A DNA stretch of 64,000 nucleotides, taken from contig JXTB01000594.1 in NCBI GenBank assembly GCA_002914805.1, forward strand, positions 165,486 through 229,485, read 5' to 3'. Below, in pieces: positions 11,665 to 24,060 of the stretch. This DNA comes from Parasponia andersonii (lineage: Eukaryota > Streptophyta > Magnoliopsida > Rosales > Cannabaceae). The notes under the pieces are model-generated. The model saw only the letters and a list, made by a program, of their open reading frames with translations, was not told the DNA's origin and made no database searches. Positions within the stretch are counted from its first letter, which is position 1. Each line of letters opens with the position of its first letter. Both the position numbers and the translations under genes were made by a program.

Positions 11665-13272
11665 AAAACTTATTGTGAAAATTATGAATGCAAGTGTACG
11701 TATCGTAAACAAGTAATAAAATAGTGAGTATGAGTATCGTCCCACGAAGACTGTTGATTTACTAAGTACCGAAATTTAGCTAACCCTAATTTTATTTGAA
11801 TTAACTAACTAATGAAAAATTAAATTAAATTAAAATTGAAAATAAACTAAAAGCAATAAAATTAAATGAGAATAAAAATTAAAAACAAAAAAAATAAAAC
11901 AAGATATAAATCAATGAAATTAAACCTAGGGTTTCCGATTTCATTGTAACTAATCCACTCTAAAAATTCTCTATCTCATTAGCCGATAATTATTTCCCTA
12001 GTTGATAGTCGAGATCCCCTAATTTATTCACTATCCTCTTCCGAGTTTAAGCAAAAATATCCTTAATTACCAATTCACTATATTCCTATGTGAATTAAAC
12101 TAATTAAGAATTCTTTAAGATCTATAGAAATTCATATAGCGATTACACAAACTATGTAAATATATTCCTATTTAACATGTAATTTATGGCTTTCAATCTA
12201 ACAAACTAGGCACATAAATCTCCTTCCAGTTTCATTATGATTAACAAATCATCTATTTAGTGGCCAGTTAAATAGAAGCATAAAGAATAGAATTGAAAAC
12301 TTAACTAGGAAAAATAATTCATGGACTAAATTGAAAGAAAAATATTAAAAAAATCATAGTTAGGCTACATCGCAGCCCTAGAAAAGAAATCTAGAACATA
12401 ATTAAACTAAGAGAAACAAAAATATTAAATGAAAACATCCTAAAGAAAATAAAATTCTAAAGCTGAAAATAAAATCAAACTAGAGAAATCGTGGTTGAAG
12501 AGGCTCCACTCCACTACTCTATCTCCCACACACTTTCTCTCTAGACAACTATATTTCTCTCTCTAGAATTGTCGATTTTTTCCCTCTGTCCCGTAGTTCT
12601 TTTATAGCTAACAAGAGAGTATTTCCCAATTATTCACGGATTCCTATACTCAAATATAATTAGTTGTGTGATGTGTCACTTTACAATTTACTCTCTCTTT
12701 CTCCCTCTTTCTCCTCACGTTTCTTATGCAAAATCTAGTAATAGGCGAATAATCCTATGCATAATAAAAAGGTAGGCTCAGCACGTATCTAGATGTTGAT
12801 TGGCTAAAAGAAAGCTTTAATTTTATTTTATGACATAGTGCTTTTTTGTTGGAGAGAAAATCAAGTACACAAGACCTGGGATGCACCGGATCAGACACCC
12901 TAAAAGAATCCTCCACATCTCTCTTATGCATGGGCCTTAGCTGTCCCCTTTATTGCCTCCCTCACTCTCCTTCCTCTGCGAGTGTGCTACACTCTCCAAT
13001 CTGAACCGTTAATCCACTTGATCCAACTGCTAAGCTTTAATCCGGATTTTATTTTCTTTTTTTTTTTTTTCTCTTTTCTTCTTTTCTATCAAATCAAAAT
13101 TAAATTAAATCAAAAACCTAAATCTAATAAAATGACATAAAATTAAATAAAACTAAATCTAAACCAAAATAAAATAAGACAACTTAAATTACTAAAAATC
13201 TAAATTAAAATTACTATAGGACACACATTTTTAATGAATAAAATTGCATAATTTACTCTATATATATAGAGT
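11665..13272 (-). repeat. 5' LTR of the Athila-like element
   Basis: About 1.6 kb between the TATTAG duplication (13273) and the primer binding site. It is AT-rich with a pyrimidine-rich stretch near 12500-12600 and a poly-T run near 13056. Its inner end is repeated at 9097-9243. The outer end near 13255-13272 contains a CTCTATATATATAGAG palindrome. Confidence 0.7.
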
Positions 13273-14014
13273 TATTAGGGAGTGTTACAATAATTTTACT
13301 TATCTAACTACGACATTGTATAAAGATTCTATATGTTGTATAAAATATGTTAGATAAATTGGTTAATTAAGGCTTGTTAATTAAATCCCTATAAAAGGCA
13401 TGACAATATAAGACCTTTTGTGCAGTATTAGACCTTTAGTGGAGTTTTCTTTTACTAATAGTGTTTATATTAATACCATAATGAGAATTATTATGTATTT
13501 ATCATAGTATTAGAGCTTAGATTATTTGGATCCATTGGGTCTCTTGTCTAGCTCAACAAAACTTATTAATTGATTGGTGGTATTTATAAAATTAGTTTCA
13601 TGAAACTGTATAAAATAATGATTCTACACAAAAGTTGGTCTTTTAATAAATAAGTTACATGAGAGAAAAAACTGCATAATAACCTTAGTTGTGCTACTCC
13701 TAGAGTGAGAGCACAGACAAGAAGATCTAAGGTTAGAGATTCGATCACTATCAACAAGGAGATTAAGGAGAAGCACGCTATAAGAGGTAAACCGTAATCT
13801 CACCTCTAGGATTTATATATCGAGATTTAATTTATCTTATATATGATCATGTATATAATACATGCATATTCTATAGTAATGAAAATTATTTTCATGAAAA
13901 ATTTTAAAACCTAATTCTGCTAACTATTCTGCTACATTCATGATGTGATCATGTATTTTCTATAGTTTATATGCATGTATAATATTTCCTAAGTGTTATG
14001 TCTATATTCTAGCA
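13273..14014 (+). repeat. 3' LTR of element A, second part
   Basis: The alignment with the 5' LTR resumes at GTTACAATAATTTTACTTATC (5' LTR about 1212-1240) and runs to CTAGCA at 14014. TTATA follows at 14015-14019, matching 416-420. Confidence 0.8.
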
Positions 14015-14087
14015 TTATAGTCAAATATATCCTTAAGTATCCTTAGAGAAATTAGAATTATATGCTTGTCTATTTTGGAGAAGTTAT

Positions 14088-15853
14088 TACTAGATATTTA
14101 GGAAAAATCATACATGTATGAAAACTATTAAAAACACATGATCGCATCATAAACGTAGCAGAAAAATTAGCAAATTTTGGTTTTAAAATTGTCATGAAAA
14201 TAATTTTTATAACCATTGAACATGCATATATCAAACATAGGATCATGTACAAATAAATCAAATCTGGATGAATAAACCCTCGAGATGAGATTAGAGTTTA
14301 CCTCTTTTAGCGTACTCTTCTTTGATCTCTTTGTTGATAGTGATTAAATCTCCAATCCTAGATCTTCTTATCTATGCTCTTACTCTTGGTTGATGAGATG
14401 AGTGGGCACTAAGTTGAATCCTTCATTAAAGAACGATCAAGAACACCTTTTTGATTCTTCAGAATACCGGGATATGAGATGAGACTATGAGGTTGCAAAA
14501 AACTTTTCCTCTCCTATTCTCTCAATAGTAACTGAAAATCCTCTCTCTCTTTCTCTCTCTCTCTCCCCTTGTTATGCGTGTGACACTCTAAGTATTACTA
14601 TGCAATTTTTTTCTTCATTTACATTATATATATGGCCCCAAAACTTCTAATTCTAATCTAAATAGAATTGAGCTTGGTCTCCAACTTAGGTTTTGAGTGT
14701 ATTTTTATAAATATATCCAACCCATATAACTTATTTACTAAAATATCAACTTCTATATAAAATTATTATTTTACACAGTTTTATAAAATTAATTTCATAA
14801 CTACCACTAACTAATTAATGAACTTTGTTGAACTAGACTAAACGGATCCAAATAATTTAAGCTCCAATGATATAATAAGTATATAATAACTCTTATTATA
14901 GTATTTATATAAATACTATCAGTAAATAGGACACTCTACTAAAGGCCCAATATTGCTTTCTATAGATATTTAATCAACTAGTCTTGATTAATCGATCTAT
15001 CCAGCATATTCTATACCACATGTAAAATCTCTATATAATGCCGTAGTTGGATAGGTGAAATTAGAGTAATACCCCTCCAGCATATATTTTCCTTTGAGAT
15101 ACCATCTTTCTATTAAGAAATAATATTATCGATACTTTTGTTCTTAAAGATCATTTAGACAAAATTATCAACCAATTCACAAAGTAAAAACTAATATCTT
15201 AGATTTAATTATTCCATGAATTTTGAAAGACCCTAAAGTGTCATTAATGCATAGTGTCCTTAACTATTTAGTGTTTCCATCAATTCATAAATCATAACTT
15301 CCAATATGTCAGAATTCACCTCTAATTTGAGGCTAGTCTTTTAATAAATAAAGGGCTATAACCTATGAAAGCTAGTCCAGTCAAATATCAATGATTAAGA
15401 TCTACATGCTAAGAGCTAGTTCGTGGTAATACTAAGAATTGAGTTATGACACTCCACTTCTTTATATTACCTAGTCAAATTCAATAAACATAACTTATTT
15501 ATGTTGTACTAGTATTTCTATTGAAAGTCATACTTCAATGATTTGAGACACATTATTCTTATTGAGATAGATAAACATTATAATTTTTAATAATAAAGTG
15601 TTCTATCTTTATTTACATATTGTGAACTAGTTAATTTAGGCTTAGAAAAAAATAAATAAATCTCTCCATAATTAATGCTTAATCATGTTTGTTATTTTAT
15701 ATACAAATAAAGTCATGAAATCTTTTTCAGATAAATGACCTGTTCAACTGAGACAGTTTAATCTAATAAATATCATAATCACATATATAAGAAAATTGTT
15801 AACACTAAAAAGGTAAAGTTGGAAATCTGCCTTTTAAGACACATATCCCAACA
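14088..15853 (-). repeat. 3' LTR of element B
   Basis: On the minus strand it starts TGTTGGGA (15853), preceded by the purine-rich AAGTGGGAGAT, and ends TCTAGTA (14088). It aligns with the element A LTRs along about 1.77 kb without interruption. This makes it the best uninterrupted copy of the LTR in the window. Confidence 0.8.
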
Positions 15854-16040
15854 ATCTCCCACTTGCCCAAAAAGCAGTTACTCAAACTAACTTTCTAAAA
15901 GCCCATAAATATTCCAAATGACTGAAATTAATGAAAGCAAGTATTATGTGTTCAACTAACAACTTAAATAACTAAGAAAAGTGATGAAGGTCATAAGCTC
16001 TCTCTTTATCACTTTCTTGACAAAGTTCTCTCTCATTCTC

Positions 16041-17560
16041 CTAAAAGTCTCTACTTCTATTGATGAAGATAGTATTGATAAATTGTCTATAAAAAAAGTA
16101 GCTCTTCCTTTCCTTTGGGTAGCCAAGCAGAAAATATTTTTCTGAACTCTTATCGACTACATCTCCAACATACTCGCATAGGTACACTTCATAACCTATA
16201 CCTTTAGATGCTCTAATTCTGCATGGCTCATCCACATCTGGAAAGGTATCGAAGCAACTTTATCTAATGGAGAAAAGTTAAGGATATACGAAACCTTCTT
16301 CAAAGTATAATCTTAGTATCTTTTCGATAGCAATAACCTCTTGTATATCTGCTCTATGGTATACATGAGTCTGATGTTGTACCTCTCTGCAACTTCTACA
16401 TGACTATGTTTATGGATAGTCACATATTCATAAGAAATAGCAAGATCAACTAGTATTGGTATCAGTAGGTTACATAGAGAATCCAGATCTCAATGTTCAG
16501 CTTCAATCTTGAACTTATTGATCTTAGTGTCGTGTTGTATCTATACCTTTCTATTAAACTCATAGAAAACATCTAGGACTTCATCGTATTTCTTTCGAAG
16601 ATACATTTGTCCAAAGTTTGAATATCTATCAACTAAACTGACAAAAAATGTATAGTTGTTATAGGAAATTATCTCCATTGGTTTGCAAATATATATATGT
16701 ACGCACTCTAAACATGTTTTAGCTTTTTCATTACTAATGGAAAAATAACACTTATACTTTACAGGCTTTTTGTAATCTTTGTAGTCTATGTCATTATTAA
16801 TATCTACTTCATGTAAGTGACCCAACTCCATAGGTCTGTAAATTTCTAAACATGACATGTGTCTGAGTCGCTTATGCCAATCGATGGTATTGCGCTCCTT
16901 CCTAATATCTTTCACTATCTCTTGGAGTTTACTAATATTTACCATTGAAGATGATATATTTTATGGCTTTGGGATTAGAACATAAAGTCTATTTTGTATC
17001 TCTCACATAGTATAATAGATTGTTATAGAACACATGCACTTTCTTGTCAAATACAAAGCGGTAGTCTTCTTTATATATATATTTGATACCTAGAGAGCAT
17101 TCATACTAAACTCTAGTACATAGTAGCAATATTTCATGATCATTGAGCAATTATTGCTTTTTAGATAAGCATCGCACATGCGTTTAACTTGAACTCTTCG
17201 ATTGTCTCCTACTTTCATATGACGACCAACATTAGTTAATTGATTTGGCTTAATGAACCATTTCTTGTAGTTACAGATATTGACATTAGTTCTTGAGTCC
17301 ACTGCCTAGATATCTGTCATATCCATAGATGGGAGAGATTTTCTTCACCTTCCAGACGATCTAACTACTGGAGAAGATCCTAACCTTTTTGCAGTAGAGG
17401 TATTCTCAAGGTGATTATTGTTCCAACTCATTGAAGGCTATGATGTCTCCATTGATGTCCTTATTCTACTTCGTGTATAGTATTCTTTTGTCTCTTTTCT
17501 CTTTCTGGAAACCTTATCCATCTTATGAAAAAGTATTTCCCCAAACACTACAAAATGATA
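16041..17560 (-). pseudogene. Copia pol remnant of element B
   Basis: The domain order is the same as in element A: a basic gag tail (about 17530-17440), a protease-like start reading D-S-R where D-[ST]-G is expected, then N-V-N-I-C-N-Y-K-K-W-F (17302-17090). Next are the GAG-pre-integrase block WHKRLRHMSCLEIYR and the integrase core start FFVSLVDRYSNFGQMY (16945-16541), and the C-terminal YFLLGYPKERKSYFFY (16235-16041). Stops and frameshifts break it in several places. It ends where element A's copy ends, without reverse transcriptase. Confidence 0.75.
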
Positions 17561-19420
17561 AAATTCCCAATTAGACAAAAGTCATAAAATAAATCCAATT
17601 CATGATCGAGTTTAATGAATTTAATTTACAATTAAATTCTATAAGTTTAATTCTCAATTAAACATATAAGAAAAAATAATCGAATGCAAACATCTTTGTT
17701 TTGATTTAATTTGGCAGTAAGATAGTAAATGCCTCAACAAAGATGTTCATTATCTTGAGTAAGATAATAAATACCTCAACAAGGGTATTAATTATCAGGA
17801 ATGAACTTTGACAAAATTACACACTCTCATGATTTACCAATCAAAGTAATTGATTTAAAATCAACAGATAATTCACAAAAGATATTGTAGAACACATAGA
17901 GTAAGTTAAGAAATATAAATGTAATGACATATAATCAAATAAGAAGATTATATATTATACTCTTATTGGTCATTTGAAAACTAAGGATAAATTATGGACA
18001 ATTATGCAAATTATGATCCTCCTAATACTCAACTAAATTTGTTAGTTTATCTGAATATAAGAGAATTTAGAATATATAACATTAAATCTATCAAGATAAA
18101 ATACTTATATAGTATGCCTAAGACTAGCATAAATATTCAACGTATTTTAACCTACCATAGATCAGAAGTTACCTATGAGTAATTATATGAATATATCAAG
18201 TTAAATATGAATAATTTACTTTAGACAAAATGATAAATATCTCATATTTCAGTTTGCTAATTACCTTACTTATCGGTCCAAAGAATTACTAATATAACTC
18301 CTATGGGAAGTTAATAGTATCCTATATTGAGTGTTTAATCATTATTTCAATTTACAAGCTTTTTTATACAATACAGTCTTCTATAAGAGATCAAAATATA
18401 TGGTCCACTCGTAATTTTATCCTAAGAGATTCAATACTAGAAATACCTAGAAAAAAACCTTCCTACGGGAGCTCGGCAAGATTCTGAGGTGAGACACATC
18501 TTTAGAACTATTAAACTAATGATGGAGATTATGGATATCTCATACCAGCTTCCACTCAATATTTTTAAAATTAGAGATTTCTGATTTTACCCAGTTATCT
18601 AACTTAATAACTATAAAACCAATTATGAATATCTAATTATGTGATATAGAGGGAATGAACTAATTTAAGATATTATGACATACTAATCTAGACATAGTAC
18701 CATGGTCGAACAATTATTCTATCTAAAGCCAAAGTACTAACACTATATTATACATCTCATGTACATATAAGTGGACAATAAAAGCATACATGATACAACA
18801 ATCAAATAAGAAGGTCTGTTGATTATAAATCATTCAAACAAAACTTTTTCACAAGAAAATTCAATTATTTGATCAATAATCTTTCAAACAAGGATAAATA
18901 ATTAAAAATAGTATTCAAACTTAGTCCTGTATAAAAATTAATTTTGAAAAATCTAACTCAGAGACTTTAACTGCTAAATTATTTAGCCAATAATTTTAAA
19001 GATTCTTAGTAGCGGAATGTAATCAAATTAAGTTCTAAGTACATTTATAAAAATAAGTAAATAGTTATAAAAATATTTTGTATAAAAGTTTTATGAATAA
19101 TTATAAATGCAAATGATGAATATAAACAACTTTATATACATTTATTAATTTTCTCAAAATTAATTATTTCAAAACTAAAGAACGGTTCAAATAATTGTGG
19201 ATAAAAATTTCAACAAAAATCTAAAATCCTCCCAATCGATATGATAATCATATCAAATATAATTTATAAAAACATAATTATCTCACAATTACTAATATTT
19301 TACATGAAATACCACCACACAAAATATAATTACAATTATCACATAATTAAATTACTTTATTAATAAAAAATAAAACATTTTAATCTCATTAAAATCAATC
19401 TCCCATTTCCTAATAAATCA

Positions 19421-19569
19421 NNNNNNNNNNNNNNNNNNNNNNNNNNNNNNNNNNNNNNNNNNNNNNNNNNNNNNNNNNNNNNNNNNNNNNNNNNNNNNNN
19501 NNNNNNNNNNNNNNNNNNNNNNNNNNNNNNNNNNNNNNNNNNNNNNNNNNNNNNNNNNNNNNNNNNNNN
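19421..19569. other. Assembly gap (149 N)
   Basis: Unresolved bases inside the AT-rich leader of element B. The true length is unknown, and the gap probably reflects the low-complexity repeat. Confidence 0.99.
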
Positions 19570-20514
19570 CTAATTAGTTATCTTTAACAATATTCTAATT
19601 ATTATAATTAGAATAGTACTAGATAAATAGTTATTACAATTAACTATAGAATATTAATCTAATTAAACTCAAATCTCTTCTACCTTAACAAATCTCGTTA
19701 ATTAAGAATTTGAATAATCTATAGATAGTAATTTTTTAACTCTAATCTGATTGGATTTAGTTTTAAATTTAAATTCAAAACTATATCCTAATTTTAATCA
19801 AATTTAAATTAAGGATAATCACAAAATTAAATTATTCAAATTTAAATTATCATGATTTATAGATAATTATCTAATCATAATTAATAACAATCAATATGAA
19901 ATTAATTTTAATAGTTGTTATCTATATAAATTCAAAATCTAATTACAAAAAGATAGAAAATCTTATATAATTTCAAAAATTAGTAGACATCCTATTCAAA
20001 TTCAAATTAATCATTAGATTTATGAGGATAATATATAATTATATCTAATCTTACTAAATATCAAATTAATTTTAGTGGTCATTATCTATTTAAATTCAAA
20101 TTTTAAATTATAGAGATGATATAGAAAATCTTATCTAATTTTAAAAATTAGTAGATATTTTATTTGAATTCAAATTAATTACTAAATAATATCCTATTTA
20201 TTTATTTAATTCGAATTTAATATTATCCTATAATAAATAAAATTTTAAAATAGGATAACTCAAAAATAGATAACTATCCTAATCTTATTCAAATAGTTTC
20301 ATATTTCAAAATTTGAATTCAAATTAAATAATTATCTGACTAATTTAAATTTAATATTATCCTATAGTAAATCAAATTTAAAATAGGAAAGTTTAAAATT
20401 TGGAAAAACTATCATAATCTAAATGGATAGTTACCTAATCTAAAATTTGAATTCAGATTTAGATAATTATTATTAAATAATATTTTTTTTTTAAAAAGTG
20501 AAAATTGATGGTGG

Positions 20515-20654
20515 TGGTTGGAAAAATACCACTGGAGTGGCATTGCTAGCACCACCCTTTCGAATGGTGATAAGAGGTGAAAAAGTCAGGGACGAGAGGT
20601 GACCGGCTTAGGTGGCGCCTAGCCCCAAGACCTGGAAAGGCCGCACACAATAAG
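20515..20654 (-). other. GC-rich segment of element B
   Basis: A short GC-rich stretch with no coding signal, between the LTR remnant and the AT-rich leader. Its edge carries GGTGGTGG/CCACCACC words like those at 3050-3078 in element A. Confidence 0.45.
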
Positions 20655-20923
20655 TCTTTAGTAAATAAAGTTTTCCATCTTTATTTATAAAATGTGAACT
20701 TGTTAATTTAAAATTTAATAAAAATACAAGTGTTTTCATAATTAATGCTTAATCATGTTTATTTTTTTATACACAAATAAAGTCATGGAATCTTTTTTAG
20801 ATAAATAAACTATTCAACTGAGATAATTTAATCTAACAAATATTATAATCGCATATAAGAGAAAGTTATTTACACTAAAATGGTAGAAATAGAAATATGC
20901 TTTTTAAGACAGGTATTCTAACA
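20655..20923 (-). repeat. 5' LTR remnant of element B
   Basis: On the minus strand it starts TGTTAGAATACC and matches the first 270 bp of the 3' LTR (15853-15590). The rest of this LTR and the primer binding site are missing, so a deletion joins it directly to the internal GC-rich segment. Confidence 0.7.
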
Positions 20924-21404
20924 ATTCTAATATTTGTTTGACATATTAATTTGGATGTACAATTCGAAAAGATACTCTAGTGGGCCAGCCTCTTGTTATA
21001 TGTTAACCCTAGTAAGGAAACGCAATAGTGAGTAACATTATCTTAGTAGAGGAACCTTGCTTATCCATTTACTAAATCTTTGGCAGGAAAAATATTTGAG
21101 GATCATCTAGGAGAAATAAAATTACATCTCCTTTAAAGGATAAGTGAGAGAACATTAGGAATTTGCGCTAGAAAGTAGTTTCTTGTTAGGTATTTAAAAT
21201 AATGTTCATTGGATTTAAGTATTATCTATTTGTTGTTAATTAATTTATAAATCCTAGTTAAATACATATGATGTTTATATTTTTATTATGTAAATGTCTA
21301 AAAGTTTTTATGAATAATACTGAGTAATAAAGAATTATTTGTATAAAGTGTTCACATATGGGAAACTACATTTTTTGTTTCATTATGTCTAAATAAATAG
21401 CAAC

Positions 21405-21768
21405 GTAGTAGGCGTGTGGCTATTGTATGGAGACTTAAGAGTACTTTTCTCTTAAGTATTAGAGAGATATAAACTCTATTGGGCTTATTCGGCTCAACTG
21501 GCCATTCACTTAAATATGGGATATGTATGAGTTAGACAGAAGACCATATGGATCCAAGTAGTCTAAGCTCTAATAGGACAATTACCCACAATCATAATTA
21601 ACTCTTAATTATAAATGAACCTTATCCATTAATATTGGGGCACTCTACCATATGCCCAATATGACACTTTAAGACTAAATATTATATATTTTTTCTGTGA
21701 AGTAGATTAACACTTTAATTAGCTTGATTCATTTAGTATATACTATACCTACAAATATACACTTGCAA
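21405..21768 (+). repeat. Left arm of a large inverted repeat
   Basis: About 365 bp whose reverse complement matches 22314-22682 at high identity. Long shared runs include GAGACTTAAGAGTACTTTTC and GGATCCAAGTAGTCTAAGCT. The spacer between the arms is about 545 bp. A transcript through both arms could fold into a long hairpin. Confidence 0.8.
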
Positions 21769-22313
21769 CATAATATAGTATTGTCTATTTAACAAGATTG
21801 TTACAATCTCCAATCATCGAAGTAACCGACTTTAGATAAAAATACTAGTGCTTTATAAGAAAGTTAAAAGTGCATTGAACTTGACCAAGTAAAAATAGAA
21901 TTAGAAGTTACGTATTATAACTCAATATTCTCTCTTTTGCTAATCTAGTACTATTACAAGATTATCTTAATCATGGTAATTATGAGACTTGCTTTCATAA
22001 GCTTTATCTTTTTGGCTTAATAGGACTAGTTTCGTTTTATGGTTCAAACTCTGAGATCTTGGAAAATAAGATTTATGAATCAATGAGAATGCCTTCATGA
22101 TTTAGACACTACGTATATAATGTTAATTTGAGTTTTTTTAATGTCTTGGATTATAAAAACCAAGTGCCCGGTATTTACTTTGTGAATTTGACCATGTTTG
22201 TGTGGGTAGTTACAAATACTTTAGTTAATTATTATCCATTATATGAAAAATGACAACTCAAAGATAAATATGTACTAAAGAAGTAATATGGTAATTTTAC
22301 CTCACTAGTATGT

Positions 22314-22682
22314 CATTGCATCAGGGATATATCTGTAGGCATAGTATATGCTAAATGATTCAAGCTAATTAAAGTGTTAATTTACTTCACAGAAAATATA
22401 TAATATTTAGTCTTAAAGTGTCACATTGGGCCTATGATTGAGTGCTATAATATTAATGGACAAGGCTCATTTATAATTAAGAGTTAATTATGACTATGGG
22501 TAATTGTCCTATTAGAGCTTAGACTACTTGGATCCATAAGGTCTTCTGTCTAACTCACACATATCCTATATCTAAGTGAATAGCCAGTTGAGCCCAATAA
22601 GCCAAATAGAGTTTACATCTCTCTAATACTTAAAAGAAAAGTACTCTTAAGTCTCTATACAGTAGCTACACACCTTCTACAA
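22314..22682 (-). repeat. Right arm of the large inverted repeat
   Basis: Reverse complement of 21405-21768. This arm is in continuous order with the LTR-like sequence on its left, so the left arm is the inverted piece. Confidence 0.8.
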
Positions 22683-23039
22683 GTATAATAATTATGCTTC
22701 ATGTGAAATAGAGAGAAAGAGAGCGTGTGTGATATAGTCGAGCCACTACAGGAGAAATTATATGTTTATTCATGGCCACTAAGGGAGAGATACCTATGGT
22801 CATAGATGTAAAATCAAGGGGAAAGAAGAGCATTTTCCATATCATCTGCTCATCTCTCGTTAGGAATCAAGAATATGCCCATACAATAGATCATTCAATG
22901 GGTTCTAGAGAATAGACAAGAAGGCTCAATGCTTATGAAGCTCTTCTAAGTTTTATCTAAAGTAAGATCTATAAATTGATTTATGTTAGATGACTGATCT
23001 TGTTTATTTTGTCTTGTAAAGTTTCAAGAAAAATTTTAA

Positions 23040-24060
23040 AATACCAATTCAGCTACGATCTTAATCTATGTACAAAACTGCAGAAATCATTTTCAGTAAA
23101 ATTGTTTATGGAATTTCTAGTAATATATATAATAGAATTGAAGGTGAGAATCTAAGAAATCCAATAATCTCCAATGATAACTCTAAAAATTTCTCTCTCT
23201 CTTACTCTCTTATATTTCTCTCAGTTTTCTATGGCAACCACCAAACTAATGATTTCAGAAACTGTACATAACATTCAAAGGATAAGGGGAAGAGCTTTTT
23301 ATAGACTCCTCCTTAAGAGAAAACTAAACAAGCCTTATGGGTCAGGGCTGATTGAAATTTGACATATCCTAAAGAGCATGACAGTAGGCTCTAAAGGCCC
23401 ACTATTGTTCAACCTATTTTTTTTTTTTGTATGATTGTCCAGAAAAATGTTTAAGCTCAATTTTGCTAATCTCATGTAGCCTAAGATATTGGTGTATGTT
23501 GAGAACCCGGATGAACCTAATTAATTCAAACTCTAGTAGACGAAGGTCTAGCTCTAATTAATTCTAAATACAAGTGAGCTTGTCCTACTAGTTATGGACT
23601 TATTCAACTAAAGGTCTGAATTGCACTTTTGAATTAAATAAATATCACAAGATACTCTATAATTGAAATTATATCTATTAGATAATTATTTACATGTGTT
23701 TCTCCACATAAATACCAATAATTAGAGCAAAATAAAATTATTATTTTGCCTTTTAATTATATATTTCAATTTCTTGATATAATACTATATCTAATGGATA
23801 ACTAAACTTATAGAAAATTTTCAATTAATAAAATAAATAATTTTATTAATTACTTAGATAAGGTTTAAATTATCTAAACTCCTATAACTTTTTAACAAAA
23901 TATTCACTTCTCTATATAATAAAGTTGTGGACTCCAAATCTATAATTGATTTCTTATTAATTACTTAAGTTTGTCACATTTACTAGAGCCAGGATTTTTG
24001 TTATTGTCTATATACTACAAATCTTTCTCTTTAGCTTGTTCCTGATCATTTAGTTTATAT
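23040..24060 (-). repeat. LTR fragment, same family as 41284-42790
   Basis: The reverse complement aligns with 41790-42790. Shared words include AACTTTATTATATAGAGAAGT, GTAATTAATAAAAT and TTTTCTGGACAAT, followed by a poly-A run, the gap-tolerant GGAGGAG(T/C)CTATA and ACTGAGAGAAA-type blocks. The outer 500 bp of the LTR start are not seen. This is a solo or truncated LTR of a second copia family in opposite orientation to the copy at 41284. Confidence 0.65.

Larger units (their letters stand above)
9097..13272 (-). mobile_element. Nested Ty3 Athila-like element, truncated
   Basis: Inserted in the 3' LTR of element A, with TATTAG on both sides (9091-9096 and 13273-13278). On the minus strand it reads: LTR (13272-11665), a tRNA-Asp-type primer binding site (11664-11647), gag (about 11430-10537), protease (9969-9265), then about 150 bp matching the LTR end (9243-9097). 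Reverse transcriptase, RNase H and integrase are missing and most of the 3' LTR is lost. The copy could only move with help from a complete relative. Confidence 0.75.
421..14014 (+). mobile_element. Element A: Ty1/copia-type LTR element lacking reverse transcriptase, with a nested insertion
   Basis: The element runs from a 5' LTR starting TGTTGG (421) to a 3' LTR ending AGCA (14014). The same 5 bases, TTATA, stand directly before it (416-420) and after it (14015-14019), as expected for a target-site duplication. A primer-binding-site-like sequence follows the 5' LTR. A GC-rich island, a long AT-rich tract and a copia protease/integrase remnant (6631-8121) come next, and then the 3' LTR. There is no room for the usual 1.2-1.5 kb of reverse transcriptase and RNase H, because only about 200 bp separate the integrase end from the 3' LTR at 8317. 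The 3' LTR is split by another element at 9097-13272. The two LTRs differ at many positions, so the insertion is old. Confidence 0.8.
14088..20923 (-). mobile_element. Element B: second copy of the element A family, minus strand
   Basis: Reading down the minus strand: a 5' LTR remnant (20923-20655), a GC-rich segment ending in GGTGGTGG words (20654-20515), the AT-rich leader (interrupted by the gap 19421-19569), a copia protease/integrase remnant (about 17560-16041), and a nearly full 3' LTR (15853-14088). As in element A, reverse transcriptase and RNase H are absent and the integrase end lies about 190 bp from the 3' LTR. I found no convincing target duplication. Elements A and B end 73 bp apart, tail-to-tail. 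Confidence 0.75.
21184..23045 (+). repeat. LTR-like sequence related to the element A family, partly inverted
   Basis: From about 21780 to 22700 the order of short words follows the element A LTR. Examples are a GACTTGCTTTCAT-type word, GACATATTAGAGG-like, AAGATAAATATGT with GGTAATTTTAC, and GGAGCTTAGA(T/C)TA(T/C)TTGGATC. It is therefore a diverged relative on the + strand. The block 21405-21768 is the same LTR end in reverse orientation. No coding frame is present. I cannot identify a matching internal region with confidence. Confidence 0.55.
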
